Assembly (NCBI GenBank): GCA_963754135.1
Contig: CAVWEY010000005.1
Span: forward strand, 62,001-126,000
DNA length: 64,000 nucleotides
Origin: JAJFUI01 sp963754135
GTDB taxonomy: Bacteria; Planctomycetota; Planctomycetia; Pirellulales; Thermoguttaceae
Reading direction: 5' to 3'
The notes beneath the pieces were generated by a model. The model saw nothing but the letters and a program-made list of their open reading frames with translations. It had not been told where the DNA came from and did no database searches. Made by a program: the position numbers and the translations under genes. Within the stretch, counting starts at the first letter, position 1, and the number at the start of each line of letters is the position of its first letter. This document shows positions 38,734-46,931 of this stretch, one piece after another.

Positions 38734-39768
38734 TCACCGCCTTCGCCAAGCGTAGGCGAGCAGAATGATGGCACCGACGCCGAGAAGGAGGAGCGTGGAG
38801 GGTTCCGGGGTGGGCGTCAGGAGAAAAGCGTCCTGTTGCCTACTGGGATTGACGCCCTTGCCCACAATCCACCCGTCGTCGTTGATGGCGGTTGCACTTT
38901 CCAGTGTCCAGCCCGAGGATGTGGCAATCAGGGTGTTCAAGTCAGCCATCTTACCATCACTGTAAAGGAAGGCTCCTGTACCATTTTGGCCCACCACCTG
39001 CCCACTGGCATTTATGCCGTATGCCAAACCCGCACCCAAGTCAGTCATCGTCCCGCTATTGTAGAGGAAGGCGTGGTTGGAGCCGTTTTGGCCCACCACC
39101 TGCCCATTGTCATTTATGCCGTATGCCAAACCCGCACCCAAGTCGGTCACCGTCCCGCCTACTGTACTGTAGAGGAAGGCGTGGTTGCCGCTTGTGGAGG
39201 AGACTTGGCCTACCACCTGCCCGTTAGCATTTATACCGGTCGCCTGACTCGACGAACCGCCGAGAAGTGTATTCAAGTCAGTCATCCCAATACCACTGCT
39301 ATAGAGGAAGGCGTGCTGGTAGCCGTTACTTGCGTCGGCCCACCCCACCACCTGCCCACTGGCATTGATGCCCTGTGCTGAATTGTACGGGCCGCCGAAC
39401 GTACCCAACCCAGTCATTGTTCCATTACCGTATAGGAAGGCGTTGGGCTCGCCGCCGAAGTCTACTTGAGCGTTCACCACCACCTGCCCACTGGCATTTA
39501 TGCCAAGTGCCTCACTCGCAGAGAAGCCGGAAGGCACACCCAAGTCCGCCATCGTTCCATTGTAGATGAAGGCGTGGTAGTTGTCGAGTTGGTTCACCCA
39601 GGAAGCCCCCACCACCTGCCCGCTGGCATTTATGGCGTATGGCACACTCTCCGAACCGCCGACAGGTGCACCTAAGTCAGTCACGGTGTATTGCACACCA
39701 CCCCATGTACTGCGTGCAGCAAACGACAACAGTACCGCAACCGCCGCCGCTACTATCTGCCGTCTCAT
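38734..39768 (-). CDS. HAF-repeat PEP-CTERM exported protein
   Basis: A 344-residue protein. A signal peptide (MRRQIVAAAVAVLLSFAARS) is followed by about seven repeats of the HAF type, each with GINASGQVVG, a HAFLY strand and MTDLG. The end is TPEPSTLLLLGVGAIILLAY with WRRR, a canonical PEP-CTERM sorting signal. It is intact, unlike the PEP-CTERM gene at 3178-5176. AAGG lies just before the ATG at 39768. HAF-repeat proteins are common secreted planctomycete and proteobacterial proteins of unknown function, presumably folded as beta-propeller-like sheets. Processing would need an exosortase encoded elsewhere. Confidence 0.9.
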   Translation of the reverse strand: MRRQIVAAAVAVLLSFAARSTWGGVQYTVTDLGAPVGGSESVPYAINASGQVVGASWVNQLDNYHAFIYNGTMADLGVPSGFSASEALGINASGQVVVNAQVDFGGEPNAFLYGNGTMTGLGTFGGPYNSAQGINASGQVVGWADASNGYQHAFLYSSGIGMTDLNTLLGGSSSQATGINANGQVVGQVSSTSGNHAFLYSTVGGTVTDLGAGLAYGINDNGQVVGQNGSNHAFLYNSGTMTDLGAGLAYGINASGQVVGQNGTGAFLYSDGKMADLNTLIATSSGWTLESATAINDDGWIVGKGVNPSRQQDAFLLTPTPEPSTLLLLGVGAIILLAYAWRRR

Positions 39769-40082
39769 CTCACACCTTTCTTGAAAATCCTGGCGAGTTG
39801 CCACCGTGGAGTGGAAAACCAACACGGCAGGGAATTACCACTGACGAAAACCTCGGCGGAAAGAAAATGAGGATCGCTGTAAGAAGACCACGAAAACCAA
39901 CATCAATTTCCCATGCAACTAGAGAGATTGCAACCCCCGTGGATGCACAATTTGGCGCGAATCTCGGCGTATTTGCCCCCCCCGGAAGCAATGCCTCGTG
40001 ATCTGTACGGCAACCTGAGACGCACCGTGCGACTGAAAACCCTAAGACTGGGCCCGTTCCGGGGGCCTGTTCCTGTTCCCTG
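39769..40082. other. Intergenic stretch upstream of the HAF protein
   Basis: About 310 bases with no coding frame of good quality. A short direct repeat of CTGTTCC..CTGTTCC lies near 40067-40085. The promoter of the HAF gene should be here, but no clear -10/-35 pair was seen. Confidence 0.4.
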
Positions 40083-40196
40083 TTCCGGGGACACAACACC
40101 GGTTGTGGTAGATTAGGATGGATTTTGAATTCTCGGGACGTTATCTTGGGGCGCGGATTACACAAACAGCCACAATCAGCAATGCGTCCCCGGCGC
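40083..40196. repeat. Paired palindromic repeat (REPIN-like), 'CCGGGGACACAA' type
   Basis: Two inverted end motifs, TTCCGGGGACACAACACCGG at the left and CAATGCGTCCCCGG at the right, are about 110 bases apart. The right motif abuts the stop codon of the oxidase subunit gene. Confidence 0.65.
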
Positions 40197-40820
40197 TCAA
40201 AAGAGATACACCACAGCGAATAGGACGCACCAAACCGCGTCGAGGAAGTGCCAGTAGATGGCCGAGTAGCGGACGCCAGCGAAAAAGGGGTCAGGTCCAA
40301 TTTGTGCGAAGCACCCTTCGGGCCGTTCCGGCAAATTGGACCTGTCCCCTTTTTCGCCGCCCCAGGCGCGGCGGGTCACTACGGCCAGCGCAAAGAGCCC
40401 GGCCAGCACGTGTGCGGCGTGCAGACCGGTCAGCACGTAGAATAGCTTCAGGTACGGCCCGAGATTCTCGGCCGGCTCATGGATCTGCCGGACGACCTGA
40501 TACCAGGCGAACGTCTGGAGCGCGAGAAAGGCGACGCCCAGGGCCAGCGTGAGGGCCAGGTTGCGGCGCAGGGCGGCGAGATCGCCGCAACGCACCGCGC
40601 GGACCGCCCGCTGCACCGTGACGCTGCACAGCACGATCGCCAGCGTGCTCAGCCAGAGGCTGCGGGGCAAGACGGGGAAGCCCGGCGGCGGCCAGGGCTG
40701 GTGCGCGGCGCGGATGGCCAGGTAGCCCACCACGCTCGCGCCGAAGAGCATGCCCAGCGCCGCCAGGAGCAGGCACATGCCCATCGTCCCGGCGTCTTCC
40801 AGCGGCGAGCGGTTGCGCAT
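40197..40820 (-). CDS. Heme-copper oxidase subunit III-like protein with an in-frame palindrome insertion
   Basis: A 207-residue membrane protein with five hydrophobic helices: LLLAALGMLFGASVVGYLAI, WLSTLAIVLCSVT, LALTLALGVAFLALQTFAWY, LFYVLTGLHAAHVLAGLFAL and YWHFLDAVWCVLFAVVYLF. The last helix and FYVLTGLHAAHV are the subunit III signatures. An insert of about 26 residues (KGDRSNLPERPEGCFAQIGP is its core) lies in the loop before the last helix and is encoded by the palindrome at 40279-40356. The loop position may make it tolerable. No other oxidase subunit is in the window, but heme O synthase is near. Start ATG 40820; weak ribosome site. Confidence 0.85.
   Translation of the reverse strand: MRNRSPLEDAGTMGMCLLLAALGMLFGASVVGYLAIRAAHQPWPPPGFPVLPRSLWLSTLAIVLCSVTVQRAVRAVRCGDLAALRRNLALTLALGVAFLALQTFAWYQVVRQIHEPAENLGPYLKLFYVLTGLHAAHVLAGLFALAVVTRRAWGGEKGDRSNLPERPEGCFAQIGPDPFFAGVRYSAIYWHFLDAVWCVLFAVVYLF
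40279..40356. repeat. Coding palindromic repeat, 'GGTCCAATTTG' type, copy 2
   Basis: Arms at 40279-40304 and 40332-40356 with an inner GC-rich hairpin. About 80 bases match copy 1 at 36693-36772. In both genes it has the same orientation, and one frame of each reads KGDxSNLPxRPxGCxAQIGP. Confidence 0.9.
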
Positions 40821-40988
40821 CGTAGGACCGCCGTATGTCAAGGTGCCCCGCCAGTACCGTGAAACCTCTGCTTCTTGGAGACTATAGCAGGAATATCGCG
40901 TTTGTGGTAGGCTCAGCCGGGTTATGAGGCCGGCAATTGGCCCGGACTCGCCCTTCGATCGGCTACTGTTTACCGGGGGAACCGCAAA

Positions 40989-43900
40989 ATGCGATCGGCA
41001 CTGTCTCTCGTCGCCGTGGCGTCGGCATCCGTTTTTGTCGTAGCGGCCCGTGCGACGGCCGACGGTCCGGCTGCCCGGCCGCAGGGCGTGGTCTACTTGC
41101 AGCGGTCGGCCGTATTCGACGTTCCGTATGGCAAGGACAAGTATAGTTGCTATCGCGGGCCGTTGCTCCGCGAGGTTCAGCGGCAGGCGTTGCTGGTGGC
41201 CGCCCGCGATCAACTCGGCTTGATCACCCGCGACGCCTGGCTCGGCGATTGGATGCCGGCCGCGGGGGACAACGAGCCGTTCGAGGTGGTGATGTCCGGG
41301 AATCCGCCGGCGCTGGAGGTCCGGCGGGGGTTCTATCCTGCCAAGAACACGCTGTTGAAGCACGTTCCAAAGATCGGCGCGATTTCCTACAAGGCGCTTC
41401 TCGGCTCTGAGCCCACGGAGATGATCGATCACCGCCAATGGCTCGTCGACGCGGAACTGCTCTCGCGGACGGCCTACGTCGAGGCGCTTGAGAAGTGCGG
41501 TTTTCAGGGAAAGGCCAACGAGTTGCACGACGGGCGGGGCGTTCCCGAGGAGATCGAAAAGAATCTGGCGGAAATGGTGTTCACGTCCCAGTTCATCGCC
41601 GTGCGGCGGCTGCACGAGCTTTTGCGGACGGACGGGGAATCGCCCGCCCGGCTGGGGGCGCTGGTGCGCGGCTACGCCAACCTGGGCGTGTTGACCGAGT
41701 TCCATTGGCACCCAGAGCACAAGGTGTTCAAGGCGCGGGCGCTGCTCTACGCCCAGCGGATGGTGGCCCGGAACGCCCAATCCCCCGAGGCGCTCTGGCA
41801 TCGGGCTTATGCGCTCGCCCTGACGGGACTGCACCTGCCGGCGATGGAAGACCTGGCGGCCGCGGAGAAGGCGTGGAAAGAAGCGAATGAAGACAATCGC
41901 GGAGTGCGGCCGGGTTGGGTCGATCTGATCGACGCCCTCTGCCGCTTCGACTCGAAACGCCTCGAGCGCCGAACCGGCCGACGCCCGGCTGTCGCAGTTG
42001 GCCCACCTGCTGCGGTTCCTGGCGGTGGAGATGAGCGGCGAGCGGACGATGAAAGTGGCGACGGCCTTGGCGATTCTGCCCAAAATGCCGGAATGTTACC
42101 GCGTCCAAGAGGGGGTGTGCGCCTATCGAGGCGTGGGCACGGGGCACCGCGCGACTACCGAGTGGTTCCAGACCGTCGGGCGGACGCTCTACCGGCGGCT
42201 GGCGGCCATGCCGGGCCTGCCCGAGCCGGTGGCCAAGATTGTCGGGGACATCGCGCCCGACGCGCTGGCAGCGGACATGGGCGAGGAATTCCAAACGCGG
42301 GCGGCGGTGACGCGGGCGCTGCTGGAGAGCGGCAAACCGCAGCCGGCGGCAGGCGGGAAGAGGGGCAAGCCGGGCATGCCTCGGCGGACGGCGGCGAGCC
42401 CTCTTGGGCCGCCCTGGGACTGATGATCCGGGAACTGTCGTTTGTGCAAGTTTGGCGGCGGGCCGATTTCGAGATGAACATTCTCGGCATGCTCCCCAGT
42501 CAGCTCAAGACGCTCTCGGCGCCGCTGGTGGCCGGCCATCCTTACGCGGATTTCATCGAGACCTTCACCAACGATCACCGCGTCCGGCACGCGGCATGGG
42601 ACAGACTGCGGACGGTCCCCCAGGACGGCCTGGAAGTGCAGGAATTCAACATCTGCGACACGGGTTATCGCATCACCCGCCCCGACGAGGACGAAAGGTT
42701 CATGCAGTTGGTGAACACCCGCATTGACCTGACGGCAAACGACATATCGCACGAGTTGCGGTTGGAAGACGATGGGACAAACCCGCAGTGCGTGTTTACG
42801 CGCTCCACGGAACGGTTGCTCGTCGTCAGTCCCGACTGTCCCTATGGCAAAGCGATCGCCATCGACTGGTTTGCCGACAAGTTCCGAAAGTTTCTTCCGG
42901 AGTGGGAGAAGGCGGCCGAGGGCCATCCACGGCTGTGCCGGTCGCTTGCCGACTATTACGCCCGCAACAACCAGAACTGGAGGGAGGTGACGAAGTGGGC
43001 GAAGGCGGCGCTGGATGCCAACCCCGACCTCGATGCGGCGCAATTGCTGGGCACGGCCTACTGGTATCAGGGGAAGAAGGAGCAGTGGGTGAGCACGCTG
43101 GAGGAAGCCCTCAACTACGCCGACTACGCGCTCGTCCACGGACAGGTCTGCGAGCACCTCGCCCGTTACTTCATGAGCCAAAAGGATTGGGACAAGGCGA
43201 TGATTTACGCGGAAGGGGCCGGCGCGACGGGTTCGGTCTGGGGATTGAACCTGACGGCGGAGATTCTCGAGGGAACCCGGCATTGGAAAGAGGCCGAGGA
43301 GATGAGGAGGAGGGCCACGGGGGACTATTCCCGCGGGAGCTTGGGCCCGTACTTCTTCTGCCGCCGGACGGGGCACGGCGACGTGGACGCCGCCCGCACG
43401 GCGAGCAAGGCGGAAATCGCCTCCTGGGATTATCCCCAGCGCGACCCGGAGAAAGTGGCCGTCTTCCATATCCTCGAAAAGAACCCCAAGGAAGCCGCGA
43501 AATTCATGGGCGAGGCCTACCGCCGCTTCCACCGTTATACGTTCGGGCTGCGCCTGGTCCTGCTCCAGGACGAGTTGAAAGACGCCAAGGCACGGGACGG
43601 AATGCTCAAAACGCTGCTGGCGATCAAGCTCAAAGCCACCTGGCCGGACACGCAACAGGCATTCGACGGGATCACCGGGCTGACAAGAATGATCGCCGAC
43701 GACCTGGCCAAGGGAGGAAAGGGAGAACTGGACCTGGCCGCGGCGGACCGGGCGTGCGAAGCGCTCGCAAAAAGTCTCGACGCCCCGCCCGGAAGGCACA
43801 ACAACCTGGCGATGATCTACAACTACGTTCTCGGCCGCTATCTCAGCCTGCACGGCAAGGACAAGGAGGCGATCGGCTATTGGAGGAAGTGCGTCGCCGA

Positions 43901-44045
43901 TACGGAAGACATGGACGACACCGTCCGCACGCTCGCCGCCGTCGAGCTTTATGACCGCGGCATCAAACCCGAATCGTACAAGGCGCTCTGGGAGAAGGGC
44001 GCCGAAGCGAAGGACAAGGATGCCAAAGCGAAGGAGCCCTCCTGA
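40989..44045 (+). CDS. Large secreted TPR-like protein with two compensating frame breaks
   Basis: The open frame spans 1018 residues. An N-terminal signal (MRSALSLVAVASASVFVVAA) leads to helical repeats, for example SPEALWHRAYALALTGLHLP and NPDLDAAQLLGTAYWYQGKK. A transglutaminase-like or peptidase-like middle part is possible but not recognised. Between about 41970 and 42390 the real coding frame is one of the others: it reads LAHLLRFLAVEMSGERTM and ATALAILPKMPECYRVQEGV, so two indels cancel out and leave about 140 out-of-frame residues. A charged tail (KDKDAKAKEPS) ends the protein. The start at 40989 has GGGGGA upstream. The function is unknown. Confidence 0.75.
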   Translation: MRSALSLVAVASASVFVVAARATADGPAARPQGVVYLQRSAVFDVPYGKDKYSCYRGPLLREVQRQALLVAARDQLGLITRDAWLGDWMPAAGDNEPFEVVMSGNPPALEVRRGFYPAKNTLLKHVPKIGAISYKALLGSEPTEMIDHRQWLVDAELLSRTAYVEALEKCGFQGKANELHDGRGVPEEIEKNLAEMVFTSQFIAVRRLHELLRTDGESPARLGALVRGYANLGVLTEFHWHPEHKVFKARALLYAQRMVARNAQSPEALWHRAYALALTGLHLPAMEDLAAAEKAWKEANEDNRGVRPGWVDLIDALCRFDSKRLERRTGRRPAVAVGPPAAVPGGGDERRADDESGDGLGDSAQNAGMLPRPRGGVRLSRRGHGAPRDYRVVPDRRADALPAAGGHAGPARAGGQDCRGHRARRAGSGHGRGIPNAGGGDAGAAGERQTAAGGRREEGQAGHASADGGEPSWAALGLMIRELSFVQVWRRADFEMNILGMLPSQLKTLSAPLVAGHPYADFIETFTNDHRVRHAAWDRLRTVPQDGLEVQEFNICDTGYRITRPDEDERFMQLVNTRIDLTANDISHELRLEDDGTNPQCVFTRSTERLLVVSPDCPYGKAIAIDWFADKFRKFLPEWEKAAEGHPRLCRSLADYYARNNQNWREVTKWAKAALDANPDLDAAQLLGTAYWYQGKKEQWVSTLEEALNYADYALVHGQVCEHLARYFMSQKDWDKAMIYAEGAGATGSVWGLNLTAEILEGTRHWKEAEEMRRRATGDYSRGSLGPYFFCRRTGHGDVDAARTASKAEIASWDYPQRDPEKVAVFHILEKNPKEAAKFMGEAYRRFHRYTFGLRLVLLQDELKDAKARDGMLKTLLAIKLKATWPDTQQAFDGITGLTRMIADDLAKGGKGELDLAAADRACEALAKSLDAPPGRHNNLAMIYNYVLGRYLSLHGKDKEAIGYWRKCVADTEDMDDTVRTLAAVELYDRGIKPESYKALWEKGAEAKDKDAKAKEPS

Positions 44046-44067
44046 CGCGCCCGCCTGGTAAAGTAAA

Positions 44068-44415
44068 GGGGTCGCCCATAACCGCCGCTGGCCCGCAAAG
44101 GGGTCTCGTGAAACGCAAGTCTGCACTGCGCTCCTGATTGGGCACTCCGGCCGGTAAACAATATCCTGTGCGACGGGCGCGAGCCTGGCCGGCACGAATG
44201 GGTGACTACGAGTGCGCAACTTGGAAAAACAACGGAACAAACCGCGAGACGCAGGCATCCATGCCGGAACTTTTCGGCGAATCCATTCGCCGACCAGGGG
44301 TGCTCATTGCCGCCCCCTGGCCCCCCGGCTAGCCTCTCTCCGTTCCGGTGTTGTTATTGTTTCAGGAAAATCCAAACATCCGGGCCTTGACTCAGCGGCG
44401 GTTATGGGCGACCCC
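44068..44415. repeat. 300-base segment bounded by a perfect 23-base inverted repeat
   Basis: The arms are 44068-44090 (GGGGTCGCCCATAACCGCCG..) and 44393-44415, exact reverse complements. The interior has no convincing gene. Flanking target-site duplications were not found. It could be a miniature transposable element or a broken palindromic repeat. Confidence 0.6.
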
Positions 44416-44449
44416 TCGATTCTTCGCCCCTTTTTTTCCCTAGTGGAAA

Positions 44450-44507
44450 AATCCGAGATAATCGTTGGGGAAAGACGGCCCGGCGGCAATAGTATGGTAT
44501 ACCGGCC
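44450..44507 (+). promoter_or_regulatory. Upstream block of the ECF sigma gene, shared with 47621-47679
   Basis: 58 bases, including GGGGAAAGACGGCC and GCGGCAATAGTATGGTAT, recur with few changes upstream of the aspartyl-protease-like gene. The position, 62 bases before the sigma start, and the GGGGAAA/TATGGTAT pair suggest a promoter, possibly one read by this sigma factor. Confidence 0.5.
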
Positions 44508-44568
44508 GTTCATCGGAAACTCGAAGCGATGACTGCCCACTTAGCCGCATCTATCCGGGCGATGACGG

Positions 44569-45138
44569 GTGAACGCGACCAACGACCAGACCAACGATGT
44601 CAACGCGCGGATGCCGGTCCAGTGGTCCGCCGTTTTGCAGGACAGCCGGGACTGGATCCAGCGTGTGGTCGTTGCCCGCACGGGGGCGGCGGACCTGGTT
44701 GACGACATTGTTCAGGAAGTGGGGCTCGCCATTGCGCGTTCCCACAGGCATCCCGCGGCTCCCGACGAGATCGAGCCGTGGTTGTGCAAGATCGTGGTTC
44801 GCCAGTGCGCTCTGGCAGTCCGAAACCGAGCGCGTCAACAACGCAAGCTCAGCGGCTTTCGCGCCGCGAGGGAACTGCGAGACGACAATCCGCCCGACCC
44901 GATCTTTTGGTTGCTTCAAGAGGAACAAGGCGAGACTGTCCGTGGGGAGTTGCGGGCGTTGGACCCAAAGATGCGCCAAGTCTTAATCTGGAAATACGTC
45001 GACGGAATGTCTTATCAGGAAATTGGCTCGCGATTGGGAGTTTCCGGGCGCGCTGCGGAGTACCGGGTGTGCGAGGCCAGAAAGCGGCTTCGCCGCCGCC
45101 TCGAGGCTCAAGGAATCAACGGAGATGAAGTGTCATGA
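44569..45138 (+). CDS. ECF-type RNA polymerase sigma factor
   Basis: A 189-residue sigma factor of the two-domain ECF type. Region 2 is seen as AADLVDDIVQEVGLAIARS. Region 4 is LDPKMRQVLIWKYVDGMSYQ followed by EIGSRLGVSGRAAEYRVCEA, the helix-turn-helix that reads the -35. The start is GTG 44569; ATG 44611 (MPVQWS) is an alternative. The stop overlaps the next ATG by four bases (ATGA). That coupling to a membrane protein is the usual sigma/anti-sigma arrangement. The gene heads a cluster of envelope proteins and may control them. Confidence 0.92.
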   Translation: MNATNDQTNDVNARMPVQWSAVLQDSRDWIQRVVVARTGAADLVDDIVQEVGLAIARSHRHPAAPDEIEPWLCKIVVRQCALAVRNRARQQRKLSGFRAARELRDDNPPDPIFWLLQEEQGETVRGELRALDPKMRQVLIWKYVDGMSYQEIGSRLGVSGRAAEYRVCEARKRLRRRLEAQGINGDEVS

Positions 45139-45782
45139 ACCGAATGGACGAAACGGCCGTCTTGCGTTTTTCCAGCGGAGAAATGAACGTGCAGGAAGAG
45201 TCCACCTTCCTTGCACAGTGTGAGATCGAGCCGACGTTGTGGCGGGAAGCGGTCCTTGCGGTTGTCGAACATCGTCGCGTGGTGGCCGTGTTGGGCGAGT
45301 TCGGCGCGATGGATGCGACTCCCGCGCCTCGTGCGAGAGAAGAGATACAAGGCCGCGTCCGCTGGCGTTCGGCGGGAGTTCTTGCCTTGGGAGCAATGGT
45401 CGCCGGGCTCTTTTTGGGAAGCATGGCCACGAGGTTGGCCAGTCCGCCGAACGGTCGCAGCCTGCCATCGGTGGGAACGACGCTTGCTACGGCGCGGGAG
45501 GGCGGCTCTGCACCCACCGCCGCAATCGACGAGAACAGCGCTCCGGGGGCCACGTGGTTGCAGCGTGGCTCCCGTGCTAAATCGCCAACGGACGCCGCAC
45601 TGCGTGATCTTGTGGGCCCGCGGCAAAGTGAATCGCTCGGTCCCGAAACGGTGGAGGCGGTGCTCAGGAACGGCCCGTCTCAGGTGGAAGAACAACCGGT
45701 CTTGTACATCATCAATACCGGGAGCGGGACGCGATGGGCAATTCCGACCAAACGAACGACGTTTCATTATGTGAACCGGTAG
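45135..45782 (+). CDS. Putative transmembrane anti-sigma factor
   Basis: A 215-residue protein with one membrane span (SAGVLALGAMVAGLFLGSMA, about residues 80-99). A cytoplasmic N-terminal domain (RFSSGEMNVQEESTFLAQCE) recalls the short domain that holds sigma factors, but no zinc HxxxCxxC motif is visible. The outside part is polar and ends in a small domain (VLYIINTGSGTRWAIPTKRT). The ATGA overlap with the sigma gene is the main argument for an anti-sigma role. It could be released by proteolysis; membrane and aspartyl proteases are encoded just downstream. Confidence 0.75.
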   Translation: MNRMDETAVLRFSSGEMNVQEESTFLAQCEIEPTLWREAVLAVVEHRRVVAVLGEFGAMDATPAPRAREEIQGRVRWRSAGVLALGAMVAGLFLGSMATRLASPPNGRSLPSVGTTLATAREGGSAPTAAIDENSAPGATWLQRGSRAKSPTDAALRDLVGPRQSESLGPETVEAVLRNGPSQVEEQPVLYIINTGSGTRWAIPTKRTTFHYVNR

Positions 45783-45856
45783 GTCGCCGGTGACGAGTTT
45801 TCTGGCCACGGCGCCATGCCGCGGTTATGGTTCATTCCTGATGAAAGGAGAATCCC

Positions 45857-46810
45857 GTGAAGAAGTTTTGTGTATTGGTGGCGTTGATCGCCACCCTGTC
45901 GTGCTCGCGGTTCGCGGCGGCGGGCGGCGATGATGCCAGGCCGAAACCGGAATCGAGGCCAATTGCTGAACTCCGAGTGGAGGTGAATGGGGTCGGCAAT
46001 GTAGTCCAGATTGGGCCGGATGGAAAGGTTGAAGTCAAGGAATTTAGCGGCGACATTCCCAGGGAAGTCCTGGAAAAGTTGCCAAAGGAAATCCAGGCGT
46101 TGTTGCAGAAAGCGCCCGCCCAGACGGGAAAACGAGGGAACGAGGGCCCAAAGACTTCCACACGGCGTTGCGTTCTGGGCAAAGCGAACGTCATGGTGCT
46201 CAAGGACGGAAAGCTTCAAGAGTATGATCTGGACCTTTCCCGGTTACTTTCGTATGGGCAATTGTTTCTCGGCACCGTTCCCCAGAAGAACGACGCCAAG
46301 TCACTCAACGACGCCCCGAAGGCCCCCAGCGATACCCCAAAGGCCGTGGCAGACCTCCTGCCGAAGGAAATCCTCGATAAGTTGCCGAAGGAAGTCCGGG
46401 ATAGGTTGCCAAAGGAAATTCAGGAAATATTGCATAACGCGCTCACCGAGGCAAGAAAACAAGGGAGTGAGGGCTCCAAGACCCCCTCGCAGCATTCCAT
46501 TCTGGGCAAGACGAAGGTCATGGTGTTCAGAAACGGAAAGGTCCAGGAATTCGATTTGGATCTTTCCCGCCTACTCGCGGACGGGCAATTGCTTCTCGGC
46601 AACGTCGCCCAAAAGAATGGAACCAAATTGCCCGACGACGTCCAAAAGGCCCTGGTGGACATCCTGCAATCACTGGGGTCTAAGGGCCTTCAAGCGAAGA
46701 CTGCGGCCGAGAAGTCGGATGACATTGACGCAAAGCTCGACAAGATCGTGGAGCGGCTCGATCGTCTTGAGAATGAGGTCAAGGCGATTAAGGCGAGTCA
46801 CAGCAAGTGA
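45857..46810 (+). CDS. Exported protein with an internal duplication and coiled-coil end
   Basis: 317 residues from GTG 45857, with AAAGGAG six bases upstream. A signal peptide (KKFCVLVALIATLSCSRFAA) is followed by two repeats of about 110 residues. Each has LPKEIQ-type amphipathic helices (REVLEKLPKEIQALL; DKLPKEVRDRLPKEIQEIL), a strand pair (VMVLKDGKLQEYDLDLSRLL; VMVFRNGKVQEFDLDLSRLL) and a GQL.LG.V.QKN end. The tail DIDAKLDKIVERLDRLENEV is a short coiled coil. No family was recognised. The repeats could be a binding module. It sits 74 bases after the anti-sigma gene on the same strand. Confidence 0.78.
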   Translation: MKKFCVLVALIATLSCSRFAAAGGDDARPKPESRPIAELRVEVNGVGNVVQIGPDGKVEVKEFSGDIPREVLEKLPKEIQALLQKAPAQTGKRGNEGPKTSTRRCVLGKANVMVLKDGKLQEYDLDLSRLLSYGQLFLGTVPQKNDAKSLNDAPKAPSDTPKAVADLLPKEILDKLPKEVRDRLPKEIQEILHNALTEARKQGSEGSKTPSQHSILGKTKVMVFRNGKVQEFDLDLSRLLADGQLLLGNVAQKNGTKLPDDVQKALVDILQSLGSKGLQAKTAAEKSDDIDAKLDKIVERLDRLENEVKAIKASHSK

Positions 46811-46850
46811 GCTTGTCGGATCACCGGCCCCTGGCTGGGGCTCGACCCGC

Positions 46851-46888
46851 TCTCGCCGGGGGCCGTCTGTTGCCGGCCCTCGGCGAGA
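46851..46888 (+). terminator. Strong GC-rich hairpin, possible terminator
   Basis: A 15-base stem with one mismatch (46851-46865 with 46874-46888) and an eight-base loop, 40 bases after the exported protein's stop and 44 bases before the CPBP start. There is no T run, so its role as terminator is uncertain. Confidence 0.45.
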
Positions 46889-46931
46889 ACCGTTGCCTGC
46901 CCTTCCGCCCTTCGCAGGATACAATGGAACC

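Noticed and set aside
42189..44258. Long minus-strand frame across the TPR-like protein
   Set aside because: Composition is that of a shadow frame. The plus strand has a signal peptide and consistent repeats.
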